Assembly (NCBI GenBank): GCA_964019335.1
Contig: OZ025730.1
Coordinates: 275,001 to 339,000, forward strand
From: Diplonema japonicum
Lineage: Eukaryota; Euglenozoa; Diplonemea; Diplonemida; Diplonemidae
Direction of reading: 5' to 3'
Length of the DNA stretch: 64,000 nt
Part shown: in pieces, positions 9,360 through 18,996 of the stretch
Layout of the letters: each line of letters opens with the position of its first letter
Numbering within the stretch: the stretch's first letter is position 1
Notes under the pieces: model-generated
The model's database searches: none
Told to the model about the DNA's origin: nothing
What the model saw: the letters and a program-made list of their open reading frames with translations, nothing else
Translations under genes and position numbers: made by a program

Positions 9360-9489
9360 AGCTGTTTGTTAAAGTACCAAGCACTCACAGCTGAATAGAA
9401 CAAAGGAAGTAACACGTCAAAATCTGACTGCACGCTGAGAAAATAAACACGTCCTTTTACACACCTGTTGCCTTTGAAGCCAATAGGTT
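8297..9489. other. Intergenic spacer dominated by homopolymers
   Basis: Contains an A-run of about 40 (8596-8635), a T-rich tract (9099-9160) and a T-run of 51 (9307-9357). No coding frame of normal composition is seen. Part will be the 3' untranslated region of the gene ending at 9490. Confidence 0.6.
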
Positions 9490-11991
9490 TCAGTTCTGCG
9501 CACAGTCAGTGGTGGCCTTGATGATGTCGTTGGTGGCCTTCGCAATGTCATCGCTCACATCAAGAAGGTCAAGGACACACTTCGCCTGGTTCCCACTGCC
9601 TGAGCAGTCGTTCACAGCAGAGGCAACCTTCTGCGAGGTCTTGGCCAGTGCAGTGGCCGCTGAGGTGATGTCCTGGGCACAGGCGGTGTTGCCACCACCA
9701 CAGGCGGTCACAGCCTTCGTGATGGTGTTCGAGGCGGCGGCCACAGAAGCAACCACACCAGAGATGTCAGCAGCACAGGCGGCGCTCGAGTCGTTCTTGC
9801 AAGCGGTGATCGATTTCGCGACATCGTCACCAGCGGTGCCAAGCTCCGTCAGGGCCAAGGCGATGAGCTCCTCGCACTGAGCACCCCCAACCTTCGTGGC
9901 GTTCTTGCAGGACTTTGCTGCCTCAGTGTTGTCAAGAGCAGCACGAGCAAGCGAGGGGCTCACCTCAACAAGGATGACACGGCACTCAAGACGGTTCACA
10001 CCACCCTTGCCGCAGATGTCAGCAGCCTTTGCCAACGTGGTGCTGGCCTTTCCAAGCTCGGATTCACACCCAGCAACATCAGTGCCACACTTCGCAGCAG
10101 CGGGGCCACACATGCTCACAGAGCGCTTGGAGTCAGCATGGGCGGTCACCACAGTGCTGTTCGCGGCCACAGCTGCTGCTTTGCAGTCGGTCTTCGTCCC
10201 GTTGGCGCAGACCTTGCTGGCGTCAAGAACCTTTTCAGCAAGAAGGCCGATGGTGACAGTGGTGATGCCAACCTGGGCCTCGCACAGAGCACCCTTCACA
10301 GCCACCTTCACAGTGCTGTTGCTGGCACAGTCAGTGGTGGCCTTGATGATGTCGTTGGTGGCCTTCGCAATGTCATCGCTCACATCAAGAAGGTCAAGGA
10401 CACACTCCGCCTGGTTCCCACTGCCTGAGCAGTCGTTCACGGCCTGAGAGATCTTCTGCGAGGTCTTGGCCAGGGCAGTGGCCGCTGAGGTGATGTCCTG
10501 GGCACAGGCAGTGTTGCCACCACCACAGGCGGTCACAGCCTTCGTGATGGTGTTCGAGGCGGCGGCCACAGAAGCAACCACACCAGAGATGTCAGCAGCA
10601 CAGGCGGCGCTCGAGTCGTTCTTGCAAGCGGTGATCGACTTAGCAACATCGTCACCAGCGGTGCCAAGCTCCGTCAGGGCCAAGGCGATGAGCTCTTCGC
10701 ATTGAGCACCCTTCACAGCCACCTTCACAGTGCTGTTGCTGGCACAGTCAGTGGTGGCCATGATGATGTCGTTGATGGCGTTAGCAATGTCATCGCTCAC
10801 ATCAAGAAGGTCGACGATGCACTGTGCCTGGTTCCCACTGCCTGAGCAGTCGTTCACGGCCTGAGAGATCTTCTGCGAAGTCTCAGCAAGGGCAGTGGCC
10901 GCTGAGGTGATGTCCTGGGCACAGGCGGTGTTGCCACCACCACAGGCGGTCACAGCCTTGGAAATAGTGTTCGAGGCGGCGGCCACAGAGGCAACAATAG
11001 CAGAGATGTCAGCAGCACAGGCGGCGCTCGAGTCGTTCTTGCAAGCGGTGATCGACTTAGCAACATCGTCGGCAGCAGTACCAAGCTGGACAAGAGCATG
11101 GGCGATGAGCTCCTCGCACTGAGCACCCCCAACCTTCGTGGCGTTCTTGCAGGACTTTGCTGCCTCAGTGTTGTCAAGAGCAGCACGAGCAAGCGAGGGG
11201 CTCACCTCAACAAGGATGACACGGCACTCAAGACGGTTCACACCACCCTTGCCGCAGATGTCAGCAGCCTTTGCCAACGTGGTGCTGGCCTTTCCAAGCT
11301 CGGATTCACACCCAGCAACATCAGTGCCACACTTCGCAGCAGCGGGGCCACACATGCTCACAGAGCGCTTGGAGTCAGCATGGGCGGTCACCACAGTGCT
11401 GTTCGCGGCCACAGCTGCTGCTTTGCAGTCGGTCTTCGTCCCGTTGGCGCAGACCTTGCTGGCGTCAAGAACCTTTTCAGCAAGAAGGCCGATGGTGACA
11501 GTGGTGACGCCAACCTGGGCCTCGCACAGAGCACCCTTCACAGCCACCTTGTTGCTGGCACAGTCAGTGGTGGCCTTGATGATGTCGTGTGTTGCCTGCG
11601 CAATGTCATCGCTCACATCAAGAAGGTCCATGATACACCTCGCCTCGCTCCCGCTGCTTGAGCAGTCGTTCACGGCCTGAGAGATCTTCTGCGAGGTCAA
11701 GGCCAGTGCAGTGGCCGCTGAGGTGATGTCCTGGGCACAGGCGGTGCTGCCACCACCACAGGCGGTCACAGCCTTGGAGATGGTGTTCGAGGCGGCGCCC
11801 ACGGAGGCAACCACACCAGAGATGTCAGCAGCACAGGCAGCGCCTTTGTTGGGGGTGTTGCAGTCAACAACGGCCTTGGCGACGTCGTCACCGGCAACAC
11901 CGAGTTCGGCAAGTGCCTCACTGATAAGGAGTTCGCAGTTGCTCTGCGCAGATGCAGCCAGCGCAAGAGTGACGAGAATGAAGGTACGCAT
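9490..11991 (-). CDS. Secreted cysteine-rich helical repeat protein (six modules)
   Basis: 833 aa; the ATG at 11989-11991 is followed by a signal peptide (MRTFILVTLALAASAQS). The mature protein is built from two module types of about 130 aa. Type A has CEELIALALTELG, CAADISGVVASV, AVTACGGG and CAQDITSAATAL. Type B has CEAQVGVTTVTIGLLAEK, VCANGTKTDC, SVSMCGPAAAKCG and LECRVILVEVSPSLARAALD. The order is A-B-A-A-B-A. Cysteines are regularly spaced within Ala/Val/Thr-rich helices, which suggests disulphide-linked helical bundles. There is no membrane segment after the signal, so the product is probably secreted. No known family is recognised. The neighbour at 12568 is a shorter paralogue, and the B modules are almost identical between the two genes. 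Confidence 0.85.
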   Translation of the reverse strand: MRTFILVTLALAASAQSNCELLISEALAELGVAGDDVAKAVVDCNTPNKGAACAADISGVVASVGAASNTISKAVTACGGGSTACAQDITSAATALALTSQKISQAVNDCSSSGSEARCIMDLLDVSDDIAQATHDIIKATTDCASNKVAVKGALCEAQVGVTTVTIGLLAEKVLDASKVCANGTKTDCKAAAVAANSTVVTAHADSKRSVSMCGPAAAKCGTDVAGCESELGKASTTLAKAADICGKGGVNRLECRVILVEVSPSLARAALDNTEAAKSCKNATKVGGAQCEELIAHALVQLGTAADDVAKSITACKNDSSAACAADISAIVASVAAASNTISKAVTACGGGNTACAQDITSAATALAETSQKISQAVNDCSGSGNQAQCIVDLLDVSDDIANAINDIIMATTDCASNSTVKVAVKGAQCEELIALALTELGTAGDDVAKSITACKNDSSAACAADISGVVASVAAASNTITKAVTACGGGNTACAQDITSAATALAKTSQKISQAVNDCSGSGNQAECVLDLLDVSDDIAKATNDIIKATTDCASNSTVKVAVKGALCEAQVGITTVTIGLLAEKVLDASKVCANGTKTDCKAAAVAANSTVVTAHADSKRSVSMCGPAAAKCGTDVAGCESELGKASTTLAKAADICGKGGVNRLECRVILVEVSPSLARAALDNTEAAKSCKNATKVGGAQCEELIALALTELGTAGDDVAKSITACKNDSSAACAADISGVVASVAAASNTITKAVTACGGGNTACAQDITSAATALAKTSQKVASAVNDCSGSGNQAKCVLDLLDVSDDIAKATNDIIKATTDCAQN

Positions 11992-12567
11992 GTTGATGTT
12001 CTCAAAAAGGTCTACAGTGAGTTAATAAAGAAAACTAGCAGCAACAATAATTGAAAAAAAATAAACAGAGGCAAAGGGAAGAGACTCCTACACGCTCTTA
12101 TCAGTGAAGTACACACAAAAAAGATGTCTTTGAAGGGAACCTGCAGTATGTGACAGGATCGCCTAAAAAAGAAATGGAAATAAGTATAACTTGGGCTGGG
12201 GAGAAGTTTGAACGCGCAACGCACCCTCTGGTAGGTTGGAAATACAACGGCCGAAGAGGGAATAGTCTTCCCAACTACAGTCGGCATCCTTCCAATGAGA
12301 TGCTGTTAGACTAATAAGGTTTTATCAGGTAAAATAAAAAAAAAGAAAAATAACCCTTGAACACGCACCGGGTGGGAAAAAGAAATGGAACAGGTAGGAA
12401 ATAGAAGAAAAAGAAGCCAAAGTAAAACGTGCAGTTGTATCCAAAAGAGAGCTACAATTGAAGCTGTAAGGGTGTTAACAAGACACAGTGCACTCGCCTC
12501 CAACAAGTTAAAGACGCATGCATCACGCGAAGTAAATTACAACTCACCCCTATATCAGCATTAACAT
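11992..12567. other. Intergenic spacer between the two repeat-protein genes
   Basis: 576 bp with no gene. Contains copy B of the dispersed hairpin repeat at 12121-12164. The stretch 12196-12300 looks faintly tRNA-like (TTCAAAC on the minus strand), but no cloverleaf forms. Confidence 0.5.
12121..12164 (+). repeat. Dispersed hairpin repeat, copy B
   Basis: AAGATGTCTTTGAAGGGAAC, then CTGCAGTATGTGACAGG, then ATCGCCT, followed by A-rich sequence. Opposite orientation to copy A. Confidence 0.6.
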
Positions 12568-13824
12568 TTAGTTCTGCGCACAGTCAGTGGTGGCCTTGAT
12601 GATGTCGTTGGTGGCCTTCGCAATGTCATCGCTCACATCAAGAAGGTCAAGGACACACTTCGCCTGGTTCCCACTGCCTGAGCAGTCGTTCACAGCAGAG
12701 GCAACCTTCTGAGAGGTCTTGGCCAGTGCAGTGGCCGCTGAGGTGATGTCCTGGGCACAGGCGGTGTTGCCACCACCACAGGCGGTCACAGCCTTCGTGA
12801 TGGTGTTCGAGGCGGCGGCCACAGAAGCAACCACACCAGAGATGTCAGCAGCACAGGCGGCGCTCGAGTCGTTCTTGCAAGCGGTGATCGATTTCGCGAC
12901 ATCGTCACCAGCGGTGCCAAGCTCCGTCAGGGCCAAGGCGATGAGCTCCTCGCACTGAGCACCCCCAACCTTCGTGGCGTTCTTGCAGGACTTTGCTGCC
13001 TCAGTGTTGTCAAGAGCAGCACGAGCAAGCGAGGGGCTCACCTCAACAAGGATGACACGGCACTCAAGACGGTTCACACCACCCTTGCCGCAGATGTCAG
13101 CAGCCTTTGCCAACGTGGTGCTGGCCTTTCCAAGCTCGGATTCACACCCAGCAACATCAGTGCCACACTTCGCAGCAGCGGGGCCACACATGCTCACAGA
13201 GCGCTTGGAGTCAGCATGGGCGGTCACCACAGTGCTGTTCGCGGCCACAGCTGCTGCTTTGCAGTCGGTCTTCGTCCCGTTGGCGCAGACCTTGCTGGCG
13301 TCAAGAACCTTTTCAGCAAGAAGGCCGATGGTGACAGTGGTGACGCCAACCTGGGCCTCGCACAGAGCACCCTTCACAGCCACCTTGTTGCTGGCACAGT
13401 CAGTGGTGGCCTTGATGATGTCGTTGGTGGCCTTCGTAATGTCATCGCTCACATCAAGAAGGTCAAGGACACACTTCGCCTGGTTCCCACTGCCTGAGCA
13501 GTCGTTCACAGCAGAGGCAACCTTCTGAGAGGTCTTGGCCAGGGCAGTGGCCGCTGAGGTGATGTCCTGGGCACAGGCGGTGCTGCCACCACCACAGGCG
13601 GTCACAGCTTTCGTGATGGTGTTCGAGGCGGCGGCCACAGAAGCAACCACACCAGAGATGTCAGCAGCACAGGCGGCGCTCGAGTCGTTCTTGCAAGCGG
13701 TGATCGACTTAGCAACATCGTCACCAGCAACACCAAGCTCCGTCAGGGCCTCACTGATGAGCAGTTCACAGTTGGGGTTGGCAGCCACAGCCAACACAAT
13801 GGTGAAAAGGACGAAAGTGCGCAT
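12568..13824 (-). CDS. Secreted cysteine-rich helical repeat protein (three modules)
   Basis: 418 aa from the ATG at 13822-13824, with signal peptide MRTFVLFTIVLAVAA followed by NPNCELLISEAL. Modules are A-B-A, of the same two types as the 833-aa neighbour at 9490. Both proteins end TTDCAQN. The open frame upstream of this ATG is only homopolymer (57 A at 13902-13958). The two genes are a tandem duplication, with differences in the N-terminal A module and near identity in the rest. Secretion is inferred from the signal peptide; ligand and role are unknown. Confidence 0.85.
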   Translation of the reverse strand: MRTFVLFTIVLAVAANPNCELLISEALTELGVAGDDVAKSITACKNDSSAACAADISGVVASVAAASNTITKAVTACGGGSTACAQDITSAATALAKTSQKVASAVNDCSGSGNQAKCVLDLLDVSDDITKATNDIIKATTDCASNKVAVKGALCEAQVGVTTVTIGLLAEKVLDASKVCANGTKTDCKAAAVAANSTVVTAHADSKRSVSMCGPAAAKCGTDVAGCESELGKASTTLAKAADICGKGGVNRLECRVILVEVSPSLARAALDNTEAAKSCKNATKVGGAQCEELIALALTELGTAGDDVAKSITACKNDSSAACAADISGVVASVAAASNTITKAVTACGGGNTACAQDITSAATALAKTSQKVASAVNDCSGSGNQAKCVLDLLDVSDDIAKATNDIIKATTDCAQN

Positions 13825-13898
13825 GTTTTTTTTTGATAATAGTAAAGAATCACTAAAATGACGATAATAGCAATGGGAACGACTAAAAGATAGAGAAG

Positions 13899-13960
<62 letters not shown>

Positions 13961-14021
13961 AGCGACACTAAAAAAAAAAAAAAAAAAAAAAAAAGGCAAA
14001 GAAAAAAGGAAAAAAGGAAAC

Positions 14022-14849
14022 TCAAGACGGCTGGACGACGTTTTCGGAAGCAGCGACAGAAGAAGTTGAGTTGTGTATAGAGAAGTGAGAAGTGGAGGGG
14101 GTCTTGTGGAGGTTGGAGCAGACGGTGATATCATTGGAAGAGTAGGCAGCAACGAGGGGAACAGGGCTGTTGACAAAGGTGTTATTGGTGATTGAAACAC
14201 CTGAAGATGAGTCGGTGATGCAGATACAGGACTGCGTGGCCTCGCTGAGAGTACAATTTGCCACTTCTACGTTGGCAACCTGCAAGAGGTGGACGCAGTG
14301 GTTGTACGCACCTACGAACCTCACACCAGTGATTTTCACGTTAGCCAGCTTGTCGACATAAACATGTGACCTCCCTCTGCTGACTCCTTTCAGTGTGACA
14401 TTGGATATTTTGATGCCAGATACTCTGACGTAAAAGAAGTATCCGCAGCCAGCGTTGCCTTCGATAACAGATTTCCCGTCGCCTTGGATGCTGTGTCTTA
14501 AGTCCCCGCCGGGCCAGTTGTGCACACCGTCAGGAAGATGTATGATGCTGCCTGCTGGCACTGCTGTGCTCATCGCTGCTTGCTCGAAAGTTTTGAATTG
14601 CATGAAGGGTTTGACATCCCCTTGCCGGGTGACTTTAATCGTTCCTTCCTCGCACCCCTCGTCACCGCTGTCTGAATCCCAGCCTGAACACAGACCGCCC
14701 TTTTTCGTTTCCGACTTGGTATGCTTCTCCAAAGGTTTCTCTTCCTCACTATCCCAGCTGTTCCCTCTCTTCGTGTAGTCACCGCTACCTTCTATGCCCT
14801 GCGATTTCAGGATTGCATCCATCGCTGCTTCGTCATCGAAGTCTGTCAT
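14022..14849 (-). CDS. Right-handed beta-helix protein
   Basis: 275 aa from the ATG at 14847-14849. Residues 1-75 are acidic and hydrophilic. From about 95 to 260 there are regularly spaced strand repeats of the PbH1 type: YFFYVRVSGIKISNVTLKG, HVYVDKLANVKITGVRF, HLLQVANVEVANCTL and CICITDSSSGVSITNNTF. This is the parallel beta-helix fold, as in pectate-lyase-like and F-box-only-11-like proteins. It has no signal peptide, so a cytoplasmic role is more likely than an extracellular glycosidase. The next gene downstream starts about 200 bp away across long A-runs. Confidence 0.78.
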   Translation of the reverse strand: MTDFDDEAAMDAILKSQGIEGSGDYTKRGNSWDSEEEKPLEKHTKSETKKGGLCSGWDSDSGDEGCEEGTIKVTRQGDVKPFMQFKTFEQAAMSTAVPAGSIIHLPDGVHNWPGGDLRHSIQGDGKSVIEGNAGCGYFFYVRVSGIKISNVTLKGVSRGRSHVYVDKLANVKITGVRFVGAYNHCVHLLQVANVEVANCTLSEATQSCICITDSSSGVSITNNTFVNSPVPLVAAYSSNDITVCSNLHKTPSTSHFSIHNSTSSVAASENVVQPS

Positions 14850-15023
14850 CGCTGAAGGAAGTACTAAAGGGGGGAACGTGTAAAAACAAATAAAGACTAA
14901 TCTATACTCTCTAATTTTTTTTTTTGTGCTTCACCCCCTAATTGCATCTAAAGATACACAATGTATTTCTAATGAGTGGTGTGACACAAAAAGCTGAGAG
15001 ACTTTTTTTTTTTTTTTTAAACT

Positions 15024-17621
15024 TCACGCGGTTGTCCCGCCTCTGGACACCTTTAGCATGCTGAGCTCCTCCAGCAGCGCATCCAGGTTGATCCTGAACC
15101 TTTCGATCTCATTGTTCTTCATTTGAATAACGAGGTTCATCTTCTGCTTCTGAACGCTGACCTCGTACACTGCCAGCCGTTTGGCTTCTTGCAGCTCCCG
15201 TTCGTGCTCCGTGCGTCGCAGCGAGTACTCTCGCTCCATGTGGGTGAGCTTTCTTTTGATCCCTTCGATGTAGGCAAGTCTGGACGAAGGTGTGTCCTCT
15301 ACTGACTGAACAGGCGACATGCTTCTTGCAGTCCTTTGAAACACTTCAAGCTGCTCTTCATACGAAACTTTAAGCAAGCTCAACTCCTTGCTGTGTGTAT
15401 TCTGGAGGTTCTCCTTCTCAACCTCCGCGTCGCGGTGCGCACGCCTCACTCGCTCATCTGCAGTACGGGCCTCCTTCTCCCACGCAGATTTTTCCTTGGA
15501 AAGACTGGCGATCTCGTCTTTGACCTCCTTCACTTTTGTTTTGTATTTTTCAGCTTCCTTTTCCTTGTGTCCAAGCTCGGATTGAAGCCGTGCGACTTCA
15601 CCGTTGAGCTTACCGACCTCTGTTGTGATAAAGAAAATATCTTGCATAGAATGCCCTGCCGGCCCGCTGGCTACGGGTAAGTACTGCATTGGCATGGGGG
15701 CAGGTGTGTTCGCCACGCTAGCATGGGTGTGCATCATCATTCCGTCGGTTTGTGTGTGGGACGAGGTGTGGGGATGCTTCCGCGTGTTTTGAGTTAGCGG
15801 TGTTGTTGTTGTTGCCGACCCTGTTTTCTTCTTCCCGGCTTTTCTGTAGTCGAGGACCGTTGCTTCTAGTTCTTTGACCTTTTTGGTGTAGTAGCTTCGG
15901 GTGTCCTCAACTTTGCGTTCGAGCTCCTTGACTTTTGCTGAGGTAGCGCTTCGGATCTTCACCTTCATCTCATCTTGAAGTTGGTCATGCCTGTGCTTGT
16001 ACTCAAGAAGCGCCTTGTCGGCTTCTTGACGCAGCTGTCGGATGCCCTTTTCGTATTCTTCTTCACGAGATGTGAGTTCATCGCTTAAGCTGTTAATACG
16101 CTGTTGCATCGTTTGGTACACAGCCACTTCTGTCTCTGTGGGCTTGCAAGCACGGATGAGTTCCGGTATTGAGTTTGGATATTTGTTCTTTATAATCTCT
16201 TCGAGGTTTTTAACCTTCTTCTGGAGCTCGCCTACGTATTTTGATTGATCTGTTTTTTTCTGTGTTCTCGGGCTGCGTTGGGTTAAAGGACCGTCTGCCT
16301 CGGCAAGACGGGATTTTAAGGAGGCGATTTCGACTGTTTGCCGCTCTACGACGTCGTCTTGCTTTGACAGGATGTCCTGGTTTTTGATGTACCAGTTGAG
16401 CTTCTCGGTGAGCTGGGTGATTGTCTCGGAGTGTACGGTGTCTTGTTTTTCGATTTTCAGCATTAGCTCTCTGATCTTCAGGGTGTCGAACTCGCTCTGT
16501 TCATTGTTGACCAACCCAAGACGGGTCTCGAGGGTTTTAATTTTCTTGTTGAGCTTTCCAACCCTTACCTCTTCCTCCTCCTTCATCAACCGCATTTCCT
16601 CCCTCAATTTTCTGTTTTGAACCGGGTCCACAACAGGGGGTGTTTCCTCCACCACCGTTATTTTTTGATGTTTCAAAAGCTCGCCCTGCAGTTCTGTTAT
16701 CTGCTGCCTTAACAGTTTGATCTCGTTCATTTTTTTAAGATCTTCCGCCTGGCTGCCCTGTATCAACGCCTCCTGCTGCACGATTTCCCGTTTGATACTT
16801 TCCATCTCGTCCTTCGACACCATCTCTAAAATCCCTTTTTGTATATCCTGTCTGACATCCCTGCCGGTGGCCTTCGCAGAGAGGAGCGAGTTTTCCATAC
16901 GCATTTGTTCCATCTGGTTTTGCAAATCTTCGATTTCACGGGTTTTCGCAATGAGAGCCGCGTCGTGTTCGGTTGTCAGCGCAGTGATCTTGTTTTGAAG
17001 AAGTTCTTCGTGGATTTGGTTTTGAGACGCGAGTTGTGCGGTTAAAGTGGAACATTTCCCGCATGGTTTAAGAGGAAGCGGTTCTTGAGTAATTATTCGT
17101 TGTGCTGGGGCTTGCACGGGTGTTGTGTACATTGCAGCTTCGGTGCTGCTTGCTGATACCGATATTGTTGTGTCCCCGCCTCCTTCCTCGTATCTGAAAT
17201 TCTCTTCTCGTTGCTGCCGTTCTTGAGCTTGCCTTTCGCGAAGTTCTTTTCTCTTTTGTTCTCGTTCTCTTGCCTCGCGTTCCCGCCGTTCCTCCCTCTC
17301 GCGGGCACGTGTTTCGGCGGCTTCGTCTTCTTTTCGTATCGATGCCAGGACGCTCTGCGTGCCTCCTATGCTATTGTTGTTACTCCCAGCTGCTCTGTCA
17401 GCGTCGCCCCACCCACCTGACGCGCTGACTTGTGGTATCGGGGATATCGTGTTCGAAGCCAGGGACGTGGTGGTGTCCATCCCAGACCGGGACAGGTTCG
17501 TCAGGGCTAGTGACAGAGAGCTGTTCTGCGCGAAGAACGCTTTCTTGTCTTCTTCTTCGTCACCGAGCATCTTTGCCGTCTCGGGGTCTAGGCCCAGCTC
17601 GAAGTTGCTGGCGTTTGGCAT
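15024..17621 (-). CDS. Long coiled-coil protein, CEP162-like
   Basis: 865 aa; ATG at 17619-17621. Residues 1-115 are low-complexity. Long coiled coils follow: an R/E-rich segment around 105-145, then several heptad regions from about 195 to the end, broken near 580-630. The segment IIKNKYPNSIPELIRA followed by QQRINSLSDEL resembles the H/YPNSLPALI segment of CEP162, a centriole and axoneme protein that promotes transition-zone assembly. The C-terminal helix (NNEIERFRINLDALLEELSM) also fits a microtubule-linked centriolar protein. It is shorter than CEP162 (about 1400 aa). Coiled coil is certain; the family call is moderate. The T-rich tract before the ATG is intergenic. Confidence 0.6.
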   Translation of the reverse strand: MPNASNFELGLDPETAKMLGDEEEDKKAFFAQNSSLSLALTNLSRSGMDTTTSLASNTISPIPQVSASGGWGDADRAAGSNNNSIGGTQSVLASIRKEDEAAETRAREREERREREAREREQKRKELRERQAQERQQREENFRYEEGGGDTTISVSASSTEAAMYTTPVQAPAQRIITQEPLPLKPCGKCSTLTAQLASQNQIHEELLQNKITALTTEHDAALIAKTREIEDLQNQMEQMRMENSLLSAKATGRDVRQDIQKGILEMVSKDEMESIKREIVQQEALIQGSQAEDLKKMNEIKLLRQQITELQGELLKHQKITVVEETPPVVDPVQNRKLREEMRLMKEEEEVRVGKLNKKIKTLETRLGLVNNEQSEFDTLKIRELMLKIEKQDTVHSETITQLTEKLNWYIKNQDILSKQDDVVERQTVEIASLKSRLAEADGPLTQRSPRTQKKTDQSKYVGELQKKVKNLEEIIKNKYPNSIPELIRACKPTETEVAVYQTMQQRINSLSDELTSREEEYEKGIRQLRQEADKALLEYKHRHDQLQDEMKVKIRSATSAKVKELERKVEDTRSYYTKKVKELEATVLDYRKAGKKKTGSATTTTPLTQNTRKHPHTSSHTQTDGMMMHTHASVANTPAPMPMQYLPVASGPAGHSMQDIFFITTEVGKLNGEVARLQSELGHKEKEAEKYKTKVKEVKDEIASLSKEKSAWEKEARTADERVRRAHRDAEVEKENLQNTHSKELSLLKVSYEEQLEVFQRTARSMSPVQSVEDTPSSRLAYIEGIKRKLTHMEREYSLRRTEHERELQEAKRLAVYEVSVQKQKMNLVIQMKNNEIERFRINLDALLEELSMLKVSRGGTTA

Positions 17622-17658
17622 TATTTTTTATTTTTTATTTTTTTTTTTTTTCCCTTCC

Positions 17659-17689
<31 letters not shown>

Positions 17690-18511
17690 GTCGTAAGAAA
17701 CAGAAGCCAAAGTCTTGGCATCACGGAAGCAAAAAAGCACGGGATTGCGATTTCGCTGGGGAAGAACGGCTAGCAACACAAGCCCAGAGACAGTGGATCT
17801 GTACAGCGAAATGAAAGAGACGGATAGGTAGGAGGAGAGAAGAAAACATTTATAAAAAAATATTCACACAGAGCGGGTAATATGAAGAAAAAGGTACTGA
17901 GACAGACTGAAAAAAAAAAGGGAAAAAAGAAAAAAAAAAAAAAAGAAGAAACGTAAAATAAAGGACATCACACAGAAACGATAACAGTAAAAGATGGAGG
18001 AAGGGAGGGGGGGGGGGGAGAAAAACGAAGAAAGAAAAGAATACTAGGTTCGATCGAGAGAAAGATTTTTTTTGTGTGGGGGGGTTTTTTTTTTTTATTG
18101 TTTTGCAAGAATTTTTTTTCTCGAGAAAAACTACAAGCACGGTTATGCGAATTTGAACTTTCCATCAAAGTCAGTATAGTGGTAACTTCGAAAATTAATT
18201 CGTCATTAGTCCTTTAACTGGCCCCACTACTTACCACATTTTGGGTCCAGCGGATGGTGGGAAATGAAATTTCAGGTTAACCCCAACGACGGAAAGATAT
18301 AATTTGCTTACTGTGTTTATAGTTTTTCTCTTCTTCTTCTTTTTTTTTTTTTTTTTTTGCTGCTGCTATGCAAACGACAGGATTAACTTTGATTGCGTCT
18401 TTCTTCTTCGTGTGAAAAGAAAAAGATGGGAGGGGAAGAGGGGGAAAAAAAAAAAAAAAGTGCGAGAGCTCCCGACACCTTTGCCACCGAAGCCACGCAG
18501 GTTCTAGGTTT
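17622..18511. other. Intergenic spacer, no gene seen
   Basis: Mostly T-, A- and G-runs with short unsupported frames. The stretch 18120-18300 is more complex but has no frame or RNA fold I recognise. Confidence 0.5.
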
Positions 18512-18620
18512 CTAAGAGAAGCACAGGTAGGCAGCTTCACGGTCTGATTCCGCCAAACATCTGATAAAGGATCAGAGAACAGCAAATATAAATTCTACCC
18601 CACACCCCTCCCTCACTCCC

Positions 18621-18960
18621 TCACCTGCACTTCGGCATTGGTTGAAACACGGCTGCCAAGATGCAAAGAATCGACGTAACAGACACAACAGCAGCACCTT
18701 CACCACAGGTATTGCACCCGAACTTAACCCCACCTTCCGGCCGCATGCGAGGGCTGCTTCCTGACGAGTCTTCCTTGAGATATCGGGGACGAAAGCTTCC
18801 TGCTGGGGTGGTCTTCCGTTGTGTTGCAGGGGCCTGCGGTGTCAATGGGGCCTCTGGTACTTCAATTGATGCAGACTTTTTAATAGACTTGAAAATCGAC
18901 GAAGCGTGTCGGAGGCAGGATTTCTGCGGAGCAGCAGGGGTGATCGGAGAGGAGGGGTTG

Positions 18961-18996
<36 letters not shown>

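Noticed and set aside
12196-12300. Possible tRNA or tRNA-derived SINE
   Set aside because: A TTCAAAC box is visible on the minus strand, but no acceptor or T-stem pairing forms.
9509-13861. Long plus-strand frames opposite the repeat-protein genes
   Set aside because: They are antisense shadows of the Ala/Cys-rich repeats; the minus frames have signal peptides and regular cysteines.
13825-14025. Poly-Phe N-terminal extension of the 418-aa repeat protein
   Set aside because: It is translation of a 57-nt A-run (plus strand); the signal peptide starts at 13824.
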